Source: Marinobacter similis (GTDB lineage Bacteria > Pseudomonadota > Gammaproteobacteria > Pseudomonadales > Oleiphilaceae). From it: DNA of 64,000 nt. The notes under the pieces are model-generated. The model worked only from the letters and a program-made list of their open reading frames with translations. It had not been told where the DNA came from and searched no databases. Position 1 is the stretch's first letter, and every line of letters begins with the position of its first letter. A program made the translations under genes and the position numbers. This document shows positions 54,949-63,646 of the stretch, one piece after another. The stretch is taken from NCBI RefSeq assembly GCF_000830985.1, contig NZ_CP007151.1, positions 3,844,001 to 3,908,000 on the forward strand. The letters run 5' to 3'.

Positions 54949-56691
54949 ATGTGGAGATTGTTGTTTGGTTCTGCCAATTGCCGTATCGGTGCACTTCTTT
55001 TGATCGCTGGCACGCTCAATGGATGCGACTGGGATGCCAGCTCTGGTAAGTCAGGGAGCAGGACGCCTGAACCGGATACTACGCCGCCCGTTGTTGAATC
55101 GGATACCACGCCTCCTGTTGTTCGGGCGATTAATCCATCGGATGGTAGTGAGGGTGTCTCGCGAACGGGTGTAATCACCGCAGAATTTGATGAGGATATT
55201 TTTGCGGATACCGTAGACGAGGACAGTTTCTCGCTAGCAAGGTCTTCAGATGGCAACATCCACTCAGGCACAGTCGATTTCGACGCCAACAGCAACACCG
55301 CAAGCTTTTCTCCGAACACGCCGCTTTCAATGCTGGAAGCCTACAGCGCAACGCTAGGCACCGAAATCACAGACCTCAGTGGTAACCCGTTGGCTGCTGA
55401 GTATATTTGGTCCTTCACTGCTGGTGACGGAGCGTGGACGACAGTTGAGAAGATCGGGGCCAGCGGTACCGGTATCGGGAGTGCCCGCGCTTCGCAAATC
55501 GCCATTAATGCCGGCGGCCGGGCCATTGCTGTGTGGGAACAGTTTGAAAGCTCTAGGCACAAAATTTGGGCAAACCACTTTGACGGCACCTCTTGGGGAG
55601 AAGAGGCTGAGCTGATCGAGAGTGACAGTGGAGGTGTCGCCTCTACGCCCCAAATCGCTCTCAACACCGTTGGTCAGGCCCTTGCCGTTTGGGTGCAATT
55701 CGATGGTACTCAGCACAATACATGGGCCAACCAATTTGACGGCAGCGACTGGGTAGAGGCTCAGTCGCTGCCGTCAAACTCCGACGACATCGAGGACACT
55801 GACGGCGGAACCAGCGACGCCGAAGCCCCCCGTGTAGCCATAAACTCCGATGGCCACGGAATTGCCGTCTGGCAGCAATTTGACGGCTTACGCAATAAGA
55901 TATGGGCTAACCGCTTTAACGGTATTGATTGGGAGGATGAGTCAAAAGAAGTCAGCAACGCCGGCAACGCCTCCGCTCCTCAAGTCGCCCTCGATTCCAA
56001 TGGGCGAGCTCTTGCTGTGTGGCAGCAATTCGATAACTCTCGCAACGCCATATGGGCTAATCGTTTTAATGGCAGCGAGTGGGAAATGGCGGGCTCGATC
56101 CATGGCGACATCTTAGGCGACGCCTCAGCCCCTAAAATTGCTTTTAAACCCGACGGCCAAGTCCTTACTGCGTGGATACAGTCCGATGGATCTCAGGACG
56201 ATATATGGGCCAATCGATTTGATGGCAGCACCTGGGGAACGGCTGTGTCATTCGAGACCGACAATGTTGGTGGCGCCTCCGCCTCCGCACTGCAAGTCGT
56301 CCTTCATGACGCGGGATGGGCGTTTGCCGTGTGGCAACAATCCGATGGCGTTCGCAGCAGCATCTGGGTCAACCGATTAGATGGCAGCGCCTGGGGAAAG
56401 CCTGAGCAGCTTGGGGCTGATATTGCCGGTAGTGCTTTTGCCCCGCAAATTGCCCTAGATGCCGAAGGTCGGGCTCTTGTCGTGTGGCAACAATCTGACG
56501 GTTTGAGGAGCAGCATTTGGGCCAACCGATTTGATGGTAGCGCGTGGGGAGAGGCTGAGCCGATAGAAGCCGGCGATGCACGCCCTGCCAGCTCCCCCCA
56601 AATAGCGTTCGATGCTGACGGTCGGGCCATTGCCGTGTGGCAACAACCCGATGGTGCTCGTGACAATATCTGGGCCCGCCGCTTCGAGTGA
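54949..56691 (+). CDS. Lipoprotein with Ig-like domain and eight propeller-type repeats
   Basis: Exported lipoprotein of 580 residues. Signal with lipobox LNGC (Cys 25), a short linker repeating DTTPPVV, a Big_5/SbsA-type Ig-like domain (residues 55-160, VVRAINPSDGSEGVSRTG), then eight repeats of about 50 residues of the type APQIALDAEGRALVVWQQSD then IWANRFDGSAWGE. The repeats probably fold as a beta-propeller. No enzyme motif is visible. Unlinked to its neighbours. It could bind a surface polymer or protein; role unknown. Confidence 0.8.
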   Translation: MWRLLFGSANCRIGALLLIAGTLNGCDWDASSGKSGSRTPEPDTTPPVVESDTTPPVVRAINPSDGSEGVSRTGVITAEFDEDIFADTVDEDSFSLARSSDGNIHSGTVDFDANSNTASFSPNTPLSMLEAYSATLGTEITDLSGNPLAAEYIWSFTAGDGAWTTVEKIGASGTGIGSARASQIAINAGGRAIAVWEQFESSRHKIWANHFDGTSWGEEAELIESDSGGVASTPQIALNTVGQALAVWVQFDGTQHNTWANQFDGSDWVEAQSLPSNSDDIEDTDGGTSDAEAPRVAINSDGHGIAVWQQFDGLRNKIWANRFNGIDWEDESKEVSNAGNASAPQVALDSNGRALAVWQQFDNSRNAIWANRFNGSEWEMAGSIHGDILGDASAPKIAFKPDGQVLTAWIQSDGSQDDIWANRFDGSTWGTAVSFETDNVGGASASALQVVLHDAGWAFAVWQQSDGVRSSIWVNRLDGSAWGKPEQLGADIAGSAFAPQIALDAEGRALVVWQQSDGLRSSIWANRFDGSAWGEAEPIEAGDARPASSPQIAFDADGRAIAVWQQPDGARDNIWARRFE

Positions 56692-56736
56692 TATCGGCTT
56701 CGAAAGCGCTGGCTCGGCGGGCCGAAAAGAACCGGT

Positions 56737-57411
56737 CTACCCGCGCGGAATGCTGGTCACGCCAGTCGCTGTACCCAGCAGCAGAAGATCTGCCGGCCGG
56801 CGGGCGAACAGGCCGTTGGTGACCACGCCAACAATGTTGTTCAGTTTCTCTTCGATGTCGATCGGACGGGAGATGTCGAGGTTGTGCACGTCGATGATGA
56901 TGTTGCCATTGTCGGTAACCACCCCTTCCCGATAAACCGGGTCGCCACCCAACTTGACGATTTCACGCCCTACGTGGCTGCGTGCCATCGGAATGACTTC
57001 CACCGGCAGTGGGAAGCTGCCAAGTACACCCACCATCTTGGATTCGTCGGCAATGCAGATGAAGGTGTCGGCAACGGCAGCAACGATCTTTTCCCGGGTC
57101 AGGGCCGCGCCGCCGCCTTTGATCAGTTCCAGGCGCTCATTGGTTTCATCGGCGCCGTCGACGTAGAACTCCAGGGTGCCCGCACTGTTGAGGTCGTAAA
57201 CCGGAATGCCATGGCTCTTCAGGCGCTCAGCGGTGGCTTCAGAGCTCGCTACGGCACCATCAAAGTCGGTTTTTAGTTCTGCCAGCATGTCGATGAAAAA
57301 GTTGGCGGTGCTTCCGGTGCCGACGCCCACGACACTGTCACTGTTCAGTCGCGGCGCAATATAGTCGATGGCGGCCTTGGCTACGGCTTTTTTGAGTTCG
57401 TCCTGTGTCAT
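56737..57411 (-). CDS. rpiA: Ribose-5-phosphate isomerase A
   Basis: Interconverts ribose 5-phosphate and ribulose 5-phosphate; 224 residues from MTQDELKKAVAKAAIDYIAP. Signatures VVGVGTGSTANFFID and GGGAALTREKIVAAVADTFI with the catalytic Lys/Asp region are present. Divergent from ilvA, a conserved pairing. Confidence 0.95.
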   Translation of the reverse strand: MTQDELKKAVAKAAIDYIAPRLNSDSVVGVGTGSTANFFIDMLAELKTDFDGAVASSEATAERLKSHGIPVYDLNSAGTLEFYVDGADETNERLELIKGGGAALTREKIVAAVADTFICIADESKMVGVLGSFPLPVEVIPMARSHVGREIVKLGGDPVYREGVVTDNGNIIIDVHNLDISRPIDIEEKLNNIVGVVTNGLFARRPADLLLLGTATGVTSIPRG

Positions 57412-57544
57412 CTGGAGCTCCGGGTGCAAATCTGATTGAGTTTGGCGCCATTATAGCCTCTGAGGGCGGCAAGCTTATAGACGGCTACCGTGCAATCTTT
57501 CTACACTGTGGGTTTTCCCTGAACACAACCGGAACGGAAGCACC

Positions 57545-59080
57545 ATGCCGCAACGCTATATCAAGAAGATCCTCGATGCGCGCGTCTATGACGTGGCTAT
57601 CGAAACACCGCTGACTGAAGCCCGCAGTTTGTCCAAGCGCTTTGGCAACAACATTCTGCTCAAGCGTGAAGACCTGCAGCCGGTGTTTTCCTTCAAGATT
57701 CGCGGCGCGTACAACCGGATTGCCCAGTTGTCTGAGGAACAGAAAGCCAAGGGCGTGATCTGTGCCTCAGCGGGCAACCATGCCCAGGGCGTGGCGCTGG
57801 CGGCCAAGAAACTGGGTATCAAGGCGGTGATTGTGATGCCCCAGACCACGCCGGAGATCAAAGTGCGCTCGGTGCGCGACCACGGGGCCCGGGTGGTACT
57901 CAAGGGCGATGCCTTTGACGAGGCCGCCACCCACGCTCAGGAACTGATCCAGAAGCACGGTTACACCTACATCCCGCCCTACGACGATCCCGATGTGATC
58001 GCCGGTCAAGGTACGGTGGCGATGGAAATCATGTGGCAGTTGAGCAAGCCGATCCACGCCATTTTCATCTGTGTCGGTGGTGGTGGTCTGATCGCCGGTA
58101 TGGCCGCCTATATCAAGTACCTGCGCCCTGAGATCAAGGTGATTGGCGTGGAGCCCGAGGATTCCAATTGTTTGCAGGCTGCACTCAAGGCCGGCGAGCG
58201 GGTGATTCTGGACGAGGTAGGCATCTTCGCCGATGGTGTTGCGGTCAAACAGATCGGCGAATACCCCTGGGAAATCTGCAAGGATCATGTGGATGAGGTC
58301 ATCACCGTTTCCACCGATGAAATCTGCGCAGCCATCAAGGATGTGTTCGAGGACACCCGGTCGATTGCCGAGCCTGCCGGAGCCTTGGGTGTCGCTGGCG
58401 TGAAGAAGTACATTCAGCGGGAGAAGATTGAGGACGAGAACCTGGTGGCGACTCTGAGTGGCGCCAACATGAACTTCGATCGTTTGCGTTACATCTCCGA
58501 GCGTACGGAGATCGGTGAGCAGCGCGAGGCTATCCTGGCGGTCACGATTCCTGAGCAACCAGGCGCTTTCAAGACGTTCATCAACGCCCTCCACAAGCGC
58601 AGCATAACCGAGTTCAATTACCGCTACGCCGATAGCGCTCAAGCTACCATCTTTGTGGGAATACAGGTGCAGGCCGGTGGGCATGGTCGAGAGGATCTGG
58701 TGCAAGACCTGCGGGAAGCCGGCTATGGCGTGATCGACCTCACCGACAGCGATCTGGCCAAGCAGCACATTCGTCACATGGTGGGTGGCCACGCACCGGC
58801 GATCACCAACGAGCGGGTGTACCAGTTCGAGTTCCCGGAGCGCCCCGGTGCTTTGATGAAGTTCCTGATGTCACTGGGCACTCGCTGGAACATTTCGATG
58901 TTCCATTACCGCAACCACGGCGCCGCCTATAGCCGGGTGTTGCTGGGTGCGCAGGTGAATGACGACGAGGTGAAAGACTTCGAGAAAATGCTCGATAAGG
59001 TCGGATTCCGGTTCGAAGACATGACCGATAACGAGGCTTATCAGTTATTCCTTGGGGCAGGGAATCACCAGGCGAAATAA
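57545..59080 (+). CDS. ilvA: Threonine deaminase, biosynthetic
   Basis: PLP enzyme turning threonine into 2-oxobutanoate for isoleucine; 511 residues. The PLP-binding Lys is in FSFKIRGAYNRIAQL, and the phosphate-binding loop is in CVGGGGLIAGMA. Two ACT-like regulatory domains follow from about residue 335 (REAILAVTIPEQPGAFKTFI and YQFEFPERPGALMKFLMSLG), so feedback by isoleucine and valine is expected. Confidence 0.96.
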   Translation: MPQRYIKKILDARVYDVAIETPLTEARSLSKRFGNNILLKREDLQPVFSFKIRGAYNRIAQLSEEQKAKGVICASAGNHAQGVALAAKKLGIKAVIVMPQTTPEIKVRSVRDHGARVVLKGDAFDEAATHAQELIQKHGYTYIPPYDDPDVIAGQGTVAMEIMWQLSKPIHAIFICVGGGGLIAGMAAYIKYLRPEIKVIGVEPEDSNCLQAALKAGERVILDEVGIFADGVAVKQIGEYPWEICKDHVDEVITVSTDEICAAIKDVFEDTRSIAEPAGALGVAGVKKYIQREKIEDENLVATLSGANMNFDRLRYISERTEIGEQREAILAVTIPEQPGAFKTFINALHKRSITEFNYRYADSAQATIFVGIQVQAGGHGREDLVQDLREAGYGVIDLTDSDLAKQHIRHMVGGHAPAITNERVYQFEFPERPGALMKFLMSLGTRWNISMFHYRNHGAAYSRVLLGAQVNDDEVKDFEKMLDKVGFRFEDMTDNEAYQLFLGAGNHQAK

Positions 59081-59096
59081 CGAATCTGATAGCCGG

Positions 59097-59192
59097 GCCG
59101 GAAAGACGTTCCAAAACTGTGCGGAGCCATGGATGGCGGAGCCCAAGCGCTACATGGATGTACTTGAGCGGGTTTTGGAACGTCTTTCCGGC
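59097..59192. repeat. Cruciform repeat element with perfect 20-bp arms
   Basis: GCCGGAAAGACGTTCCAAAA (59,097-59,116) is exactly repeated inverted at 59,173-59,192. The 56-bp interior contains two small hairpins with GG loops: GCCAT-GG-ATGGC and TACAT-GG-ATGTA. It lies in the 301-bp gap after ilvA. It looks like a dispersed palindromic (REP- or MITE-like) element rather than a simple terminator; no second copy was seen in this window. Confidence 0.7.
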
Positions 59193-59381
59193 TTGGCGTC
59201 CACTCCCGGCTGTAATGTCACAGGCCGTTCCCGCGCAAAGCGGGCAAAATATTACCTAATGGTAATCTGTCAAAAATTGTAAAACTGAAGATGCGTGATA
59301 ATCTTTCGACTAATTCTTAATAACAAGAATAGTCGGCTGATTTTCCAGTCTTTTAGCAATAATTTTTGAAGGAAGAAGAGC

Positions 59382-59546
59382 ATGGGTGGCAAACCTGACA
59401 TCATCAAAGCCGTCGTACTGATTTTTGCTGCCGGCCTTGTGATTACTGGGTTTACGACCATTCAGGCATCGGAAAGCCCAAGTCGCGCCTATTCCAGCAT
59501 CAACATGGATGCCTATCAGGCCGTCGACAGTCGCCGGAATCGGTAG
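59382..59546 (+). CDS. Small single-helix membrane protein, overlapping 5-FCL
   Basis: 54 residues from ATG 59,382, with GGAAGAAGAG upstream. One hydrophobic helix (IIKAVVLIFAAGLVITGF), then a polar tail (SESPSRAYSSINMDAYQAVD). The last 31 bp overlap the 3' end of the 5-FCL gene on the other strand. Ribosome-binding site, start and helix support a real gene; function unknown. Confidence 0.6.
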   Translation: MGGKPDIIKAVVLIFAAGLVITGFTTIQASESPSRAYSSINMDAYQAVDSRRNR

Positions 59547-60163
59547 CAGCGTTGGTCCGTCACCACGCCATGCAGCGGTATATCCCAGGGCTCTGTCGGT
59601 AACTCCTGCACTCTCTGAAAATCGTGGGCTAGCCCGATAAGTTTGGGCGCGAGCCTCGGGCGTACTCGCGTGAAAGCAAACGTACGATCGTAAAACCCGC
59701 CGCCCATACCGAGCCTGCCACCGTTCTCGTCAAAACCCACCAATGGAAACAACACCGCATCCAGGGCCCAGGCCGGTCGTTTCTGGCCTTTGCTGAAGGC
59801 AGGCTCCGGTATGCCGAATCGATTGGCTTTCAGTTCAGACGCGTCGGTGAAGGGGCTGAAAACCAGTTTGCCAGTGTGGATAGGATGCAGAACCGGCAAG
59901 TAAAAGCGAACACCTTTGCGTTCAGCAAGGTCCATGTACAGTCTGGGGTCGATCTCACCGTCGTTGGGCAGGTAGATGGCAACATGGCGTGCCCGGTGAA
60001 AGTCAGGGTGAGTCAGTAGATTCAGCGCGAGTTGTTCTGCGGCTTGCTGTTGCTGCTCGTACGGAAGCGCTCGTCGTTGCTGGCGTAGATGCTTGCGCAG
60101 CTCGGTGCGGGATCGGGTGTCTGGCTGGGTATCGAACGGTTGGAGGGCGATAAACTGGCTCAA
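59516..60163 (-). CDS. 5-formyltetrahydrofolate cyclo-ligase family protein
   Basis: Converts 5-formyl-THF to 5,10-methenyl-THF with ATP. ATP/Mg loop GGRLGMGGGFYDRTFA and YLPNDGEIDPRLYM mark the family. An open frame reaches 60,211, but that part lies within 6S RNA; TTG 60,163, 8 bases after the RNA end, is the better start (about 215 residues). The zapA-ssrS-5-FCL order is conserved in gammaproteobacteria. Confidence 0.9.
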   Translation of the reverse strand: MSQFIALQPFDTQPDTRSRTELRKHLRQQRRALPYEQQQQAAEQLALNLLTHPDFHRARHVAIYLPNDGEIDPRLYMDLAERKGVRFYLPVLHPIHTGKLVFSPFTDASELKANRFGIPEPAFSKGQKRPAWALDAVLFPLVGFDENGGRLGMGGGFYDRTFAFTRVRPRLAPKLIGLAHDFQRVQELPTEPWDIPLHGVVTDQRCYRFRRLSTA

Positions 60164-60170
60164 AATAAAG

Positions 60171-60347
60171 CTTCCCGGGCTGCCGTTATCGGATGTGGCC
60201 CTTGAACCCAAAGTTCAAGGTCGGTGGCCGCTGTGACATATTAGGCTTTCCCCTGACGGGGACGTGCTCACAATGCCCTGAAGTAGCCACCTGGGTAATG
60301 CGCATCGGCTCGAGGACGTATCCGAATATCCCGCACAGCCCAGGAAG
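60171..60347 (-). ncRNA. ssrS: 6S RNA
   Basis: RNA of about 177 bases that binds sigma-70 RNA polymerase in stationary phase. The 5' end CTTCCTGGGCTGTG pairs with the 3' GGCAGCCCGGGAAG to close the rod. Inside, GACCTTGAACTTTGGGTTCAAGG matches in pattern the conserved 3' hairpin of E. coli 6S RNA. It lies between zapA and the 5-FCL gene, its usual place. The ends are set by base pairing and may be off by a few bases. Confidence 0.85.
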
Positions 60348-60425
60348 TTGATCTCATTATACGGGTACTGCCGGGGCCGATTGCAACACCTGTTTCGGAA
60401 ACCCTTACCAAAATTTACGGAGTGG

Positions 60426-60722
60426 TTACTGTCCGGACGAATCGCCCAGCGCATTGTTCAGTTTGCTGTCCATCGCCTTCAGAACCGAGCTGGTGGCGTC
60501 AGACATGGTGTCTCGCTCAAGCAGTTCGTGGGTGATGTTCAGGGCAGCCATGACCGCAATGCGCTCGGTGCCGAACACCTTCCCGCTGGCGCGGATCTCC
60601 CGCATCTTGTTATCGAGATGACGGGCAGCACGGGTCAGGGCGTCACGCTCTTCGTCAGGGCAGGCAACCAGATACTCCTTATCGAGAATCTTTACCTCAG
60701 CGGTGGTGGACTGCTTCGACAT
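60426..60722 (-). CDS. zapA: Cell division protein ZapA
   Basis: FtsZ-ring stabiliser of 98 residues. EVKILDKEYLVACPDEERDA is the ZapA head; the rest is helical (RAARHLDNKMREIRASGKVF). Its start overlaps the stop of the TIGR02449 gene (TGATG at 60,720-60,724). Followed by 6S RNA. Confidence 0.93.
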   Translation of the reverse strand: MSKQSTTAEVKILDKEYLVACPDEERDALTRAARHLDNKMREIRASGKVFGTERIAVMAALNITHELLERDTMSDATSSVLKAMDSKLNNALGDSSGQ

Positions 60723-60928
60723 CAGTGGTGCTCCAGTGCCCGCAGGCGACCAATCATGGCTTCGATCTTGTTTTTCGCAAGATCATTCTTGTGCATTAAC
60801 TGGGCCCGTTCCCGGTTCCAGTCATCCTGCAGCTCCCGCAGCGTGGTGTTGTCCCGCTCCAGTTTCTGACAGCGCTCGATCAGCTTATCGAGCTTGTCCG
60901 CTAATGCCTGTACTTCGGACTGTTCCAT
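60722..60928 (-). CDS. TIGR02449 family coiled-coil protein
   Basis: Coiled-coil protein of 68 residues from ATG 60,928 (MEQSEVQALADKLDKLIERC). Heptad Leu/Ile run nearly its full length (CQKLERDNTTLRELQDDWNR). Resembles ZapB-type division partners and is coupled to zapA; a role in division is inferred. A longer start at 60,955 is possible. Confidence 0.85.
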   Translation of the reverse strand: MEQSEVQALADKLDKLIERCQKLERDNTTLRELQDDWNRERAQLMHKNDLAKNKIEAMIGRLRALEHH

Positions 60929-61030
60929 CGCGTGCCCAGCATTGGTTGTTTTCATTGCAGGTAACTATAAGTGCGGACGCTAAGTCGGTCAATTTACAGG
61001 GATGTCATTACACTTCGGTGTTGACGCCGG

Positions 61031-62304
61031 TCACGGTTCTGCCACCTCACCCAGCCCCAGCGAGCGGCTCTGCTTCCAGGTCCGGACGCCTGGAATCAGG
61101 GCTACCAGCAATGCGGCCATGGGTACAGAAGCCAGCAGCCCCCATTCCACTGCACTCAACGGGCGAAGCTGAATCTGCAGGCCATAGCCGGCCTGAAGCC
61201 AGGGCGCCAGCACCGAGATCGCCACCGCTCCGATCAGCAGCGCCAGGACACAGGCGACAAGGGCCAGGACGACGGCTCGATCACGTAGAGCAGACCGACC
61301 AGGCGGGGTGATGCGCCAATCGCCCGCAGCACCGCAATTTCATGGGAACGTTGAGCCTGCAGTGTCAGTAGCACGGCAGCGAGTCCCAGCAGGCTGATAA
61401 CCACCACAAAGCCGGTAATGCCGATCAAAGCCCGCTCGAATTGACGCATGAGTCTCCACAACTCGCTCAGCGCAACTCCGGGCAGAATGGCCGATAAAGG
61501 TTCACTGGTGTTCTCGTTGAGTTCGCGTTGAACCTGAAAGGTCAGGATCTTGCGTTCGAGTCCGGCAAAGGCGGCCGTTATTGCGCTTGGGGTGAAGTCG
61601 CGCTGCTCGGCTTCTTTCGGAGTCAGGGTGCGGCCGGGAATGGCCACCCCGGATTCCCAGCCTACGTGCATGGCTTCCATGCCGGAAAGACTGATGTAAA
61701 CCGCCTGGTCCACCGGAGTTCCGGTGCTTTCCAGAATGCCCGTGATGTGGAAGGGGGTGTTGTCGTGATTGGAAAAGCTGGTTCGGCCACCACCGTGGGA
61801 CAGTACGATACTGTCGCCCACGGCATGGTCGAATTTGTCGGCCACATTGGCCCCCAGGACGACATCGAACACATTGTCAAACCAGCGACCCTGCGCAAGC
61901 TGCAACGACCGGCCGCGGCCGTACTGGAACCGTTCAAGGAAGTTGTCGTTGGTACCGATGACCCGGGAGCCCCGGTAGCTGTCCCCAAGTGAAATGGGGA
62001 TCAACCAATCGATTCGCTCGTCCGCTTCCAGTTCCTGAAAAGTGGACCAGCGAATGTTGTTGGTGGGATCCCCCAAGTGGAACACCGTGTACAGCAGCAG
62101 ATTCAGCTGGCCGCTGCGGGCGCCGATGATGAGGTCGGTGTCGCTGACAGTGCTGGTGAACGATTCCTTCACTTCAGTACGAAGGTACTGGATGCCCAGC
62201 AACAGCGTTACGCTGAGGGTGAGGGTGAGGCAGACCAGTGCCAGTACCCGGCGGCGGTGCCACAGGCTGGCGCCTGCCAGAGAAAGTGCCAGGCGAGTGC
62301 TCAT
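61031..62304 (-). CDS. FtsX-like ABC transporter permease, frameshifted
   Basis: MacB/LolC-type permease of about 424 residues. N-terminal helix (VLALVCLTLTLSVTLLLGIQ), a periplasmic domain (residues 40-250), then three helices with QAQRSHEIAVLRAIGASPRL, the FtsX coupling region. The frame breaks near 61,270 and resumes as MAISVLAPWLQAGYGLQIQL, ending at 61,031. Start overlaps the ATPase stop (ATGA at 62,301-62,304). It probably moves a lipid, lipoprotein or peptide at the envelope. Confidence 0.82.
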
Positions 62305-63017
62305 GATGCCGCTCCCTCCAGTTCCACCTGGTGGTCAAAGTGTTGGGCCAGGGCGCGGTCGTGACTGACAAACACCACCGAGGTATTGCGGGCTTCGGCC
62401 AGCGTCAGCAGAAGATCCAGAAACCGGTCGCGGTTGTCGCTGTCCAGGGCTGAGGTTGGCTCGTCCGCAAGAATCAGGCTCGGTCCTCCGATCAGTGCCC
62501 GGGCGGCGGCGATACGTTGTTGTTGGCCGATGCTCAGTTGAGTCACTTTCCGGTGCCAGCAGCTCTGGGGAATGGCCAGTGCAGTTAAAAGTCTGTGGGC
62601 TTCATGGATTGGCTCAGGGTCCGTAGCATCCCGGCGTTGTGCCGACAGCCGGCATGGCAGGGTGACATTGGCTTCGGCGGTGAGGTAGGGAACAAGATTG
62701 AACTGCTGGAAAATCACGCCAATGTGATTGGCTCTGAATCGATCCCTCTGGCCGGCACCAAGTCGGTCCAGCTGGCTGCCCAGGATGCGCACGGTGCCGG
62801 CGTCGGGCGTGAGCATGCCAGACAACAGGCTCAGCAGTGTGCTCTTGCCACTGCCACTGGCGCCCCGAAGAAACAGATGTTGGCCCAGAGGCAGACTCAG
62901 GTCTGGAAAGGTCAGAGTCGGTTGTCCCGGCCCCCATTGATAGCTGAGATCGGCGGTTGCCAACGCCCGGATCGGGTGCTGCTCGTTCGAATCGCTTAAT
63001 TCTGCAGTACTGGCCAT
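62301..63017 (-). CDS. ABC transporter ATP-binding protein (LolD/MacB type)
   Basis: ATPase of 238 residues from ATG 63,017. Walker A RGASGSGKSTLLSLL, Q-loop VIFQQFNLVPYLTAEAN, signature QLSIGQQQRIAAARAL (SIGQQ for LSGGQ), Walker B LILADEPTSALD, and VSHD. Pairs with the FtsX-like permease by a 4-bp overlap. Confidence 0.9.
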   Translation of the reverse strand: MASTAELSDSNEQHPIRALATADLSYQWGPGQPTLTFPDLSLPLGQHLFLRGASGSGKSTLLSLLSGMLTPDAGTVRILGSQLDRLGAGQRDRFRANHIGVIFQQFNLVPYLTAEANVTLPCRLSAQRRDATDPEPIHEAHRLLTALAIPQSCWHRKVTQLSIGQQQRIAAARALIGGPSLILADEPTSALDSDNRDRFLDLLLTLAEARNTSVVFVSHDRALAQHFDHQVELEGAAS

Positions 63018-63086
63018 GTAGCTCGTCTGGTGTCCGGTGTATGATTGCCGAAATCCCGTGCCCCGTTTTCTGGAGATCACGTTCTG

Positions 63087-63644
63087 ATGTTTTGTCTTCC
63101 CCGACTTACTCTCTGCCCATCCGTTTGCAGGACACTCTCTCAAACGCTCAGCCGCTGCTTCGTGTGCGCAGCTTTGTTTATTGTCCTGGGGCAGTCGCTC
63201 TCCGTCCATGCCGAACCCCGGGAGCTGGACTGGCTGGAGTTGATGCCGGCTGAGGACCTGGCCTTGCTGGAAAATATGCCAGAAGTAGAGCATGAGGGCG
63301 ATGGCCCCGCACTGCTACCGGACGAGATCATGACCGGTCGTGTTGTGCCGGAGATGTCCAATGTCGACGCTCGCATTCCCGGTTTCGTCGTGCCTCTGAA
63401 AACCACCCAGGATATGGAAATCCTTGAGTTTTTTCTGGTGCCTTACTACGGCGCCTGTATCCATGTGCCGCCACCACCGCCCAATCAGATCATCCACGTA
63501 AAGTATCATGAGGGCTTCAAACTGGAAGCCCTGTACGACCCGGTCTGGATTGAAGGAACGCTGGTTATCGAGCGCACCGAGAATGATCTGGGTACTTCAT
63601 CCTACTCGATCGTTGCTGAGTCCGTGGAGCTATATGAGCAGTAA
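63087..63644 (+). CDS. DUF3299 family exported protein
   Basis: Exported protein of 185 residues from about ATG 63,087 (MFCLPRLTLCPSVC signal). The DUF3299 core has IPGFVVPLKTTQDMEILEFF, ACIHVPPPPPNQIIHVKY with a conserved Cys, His and five-Pro run. Often next to ABC exporters and zinc proteins; here it lies between the ABC pair and the ZrgA-like gene. Function unknown. Confidence 0.85.
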   Translation: MFCLPRLTLCPSVCRTLSQTLSRCFVCAALFIVLGQSLSVHAEPRELDWLELMPAEDLALLENMPEVEHEGDGPALLPDEIMTGRVVPEMSNVDARIPGFVVPLKTTQDMEILEFFLVPYYGACIHVPPPPPNQIIHVKYHEGFKLEALYDPVWIEGTLVIERTENDLGTSSYSIVAESVELYEQ

Positions 63645-63646
63645 GC

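Noticed and set aside
57767..58792. 341-residue minus-strand frame
   Set aside because: Lies fully inside ilvA on the other strand; ilvA has complete family motifs.
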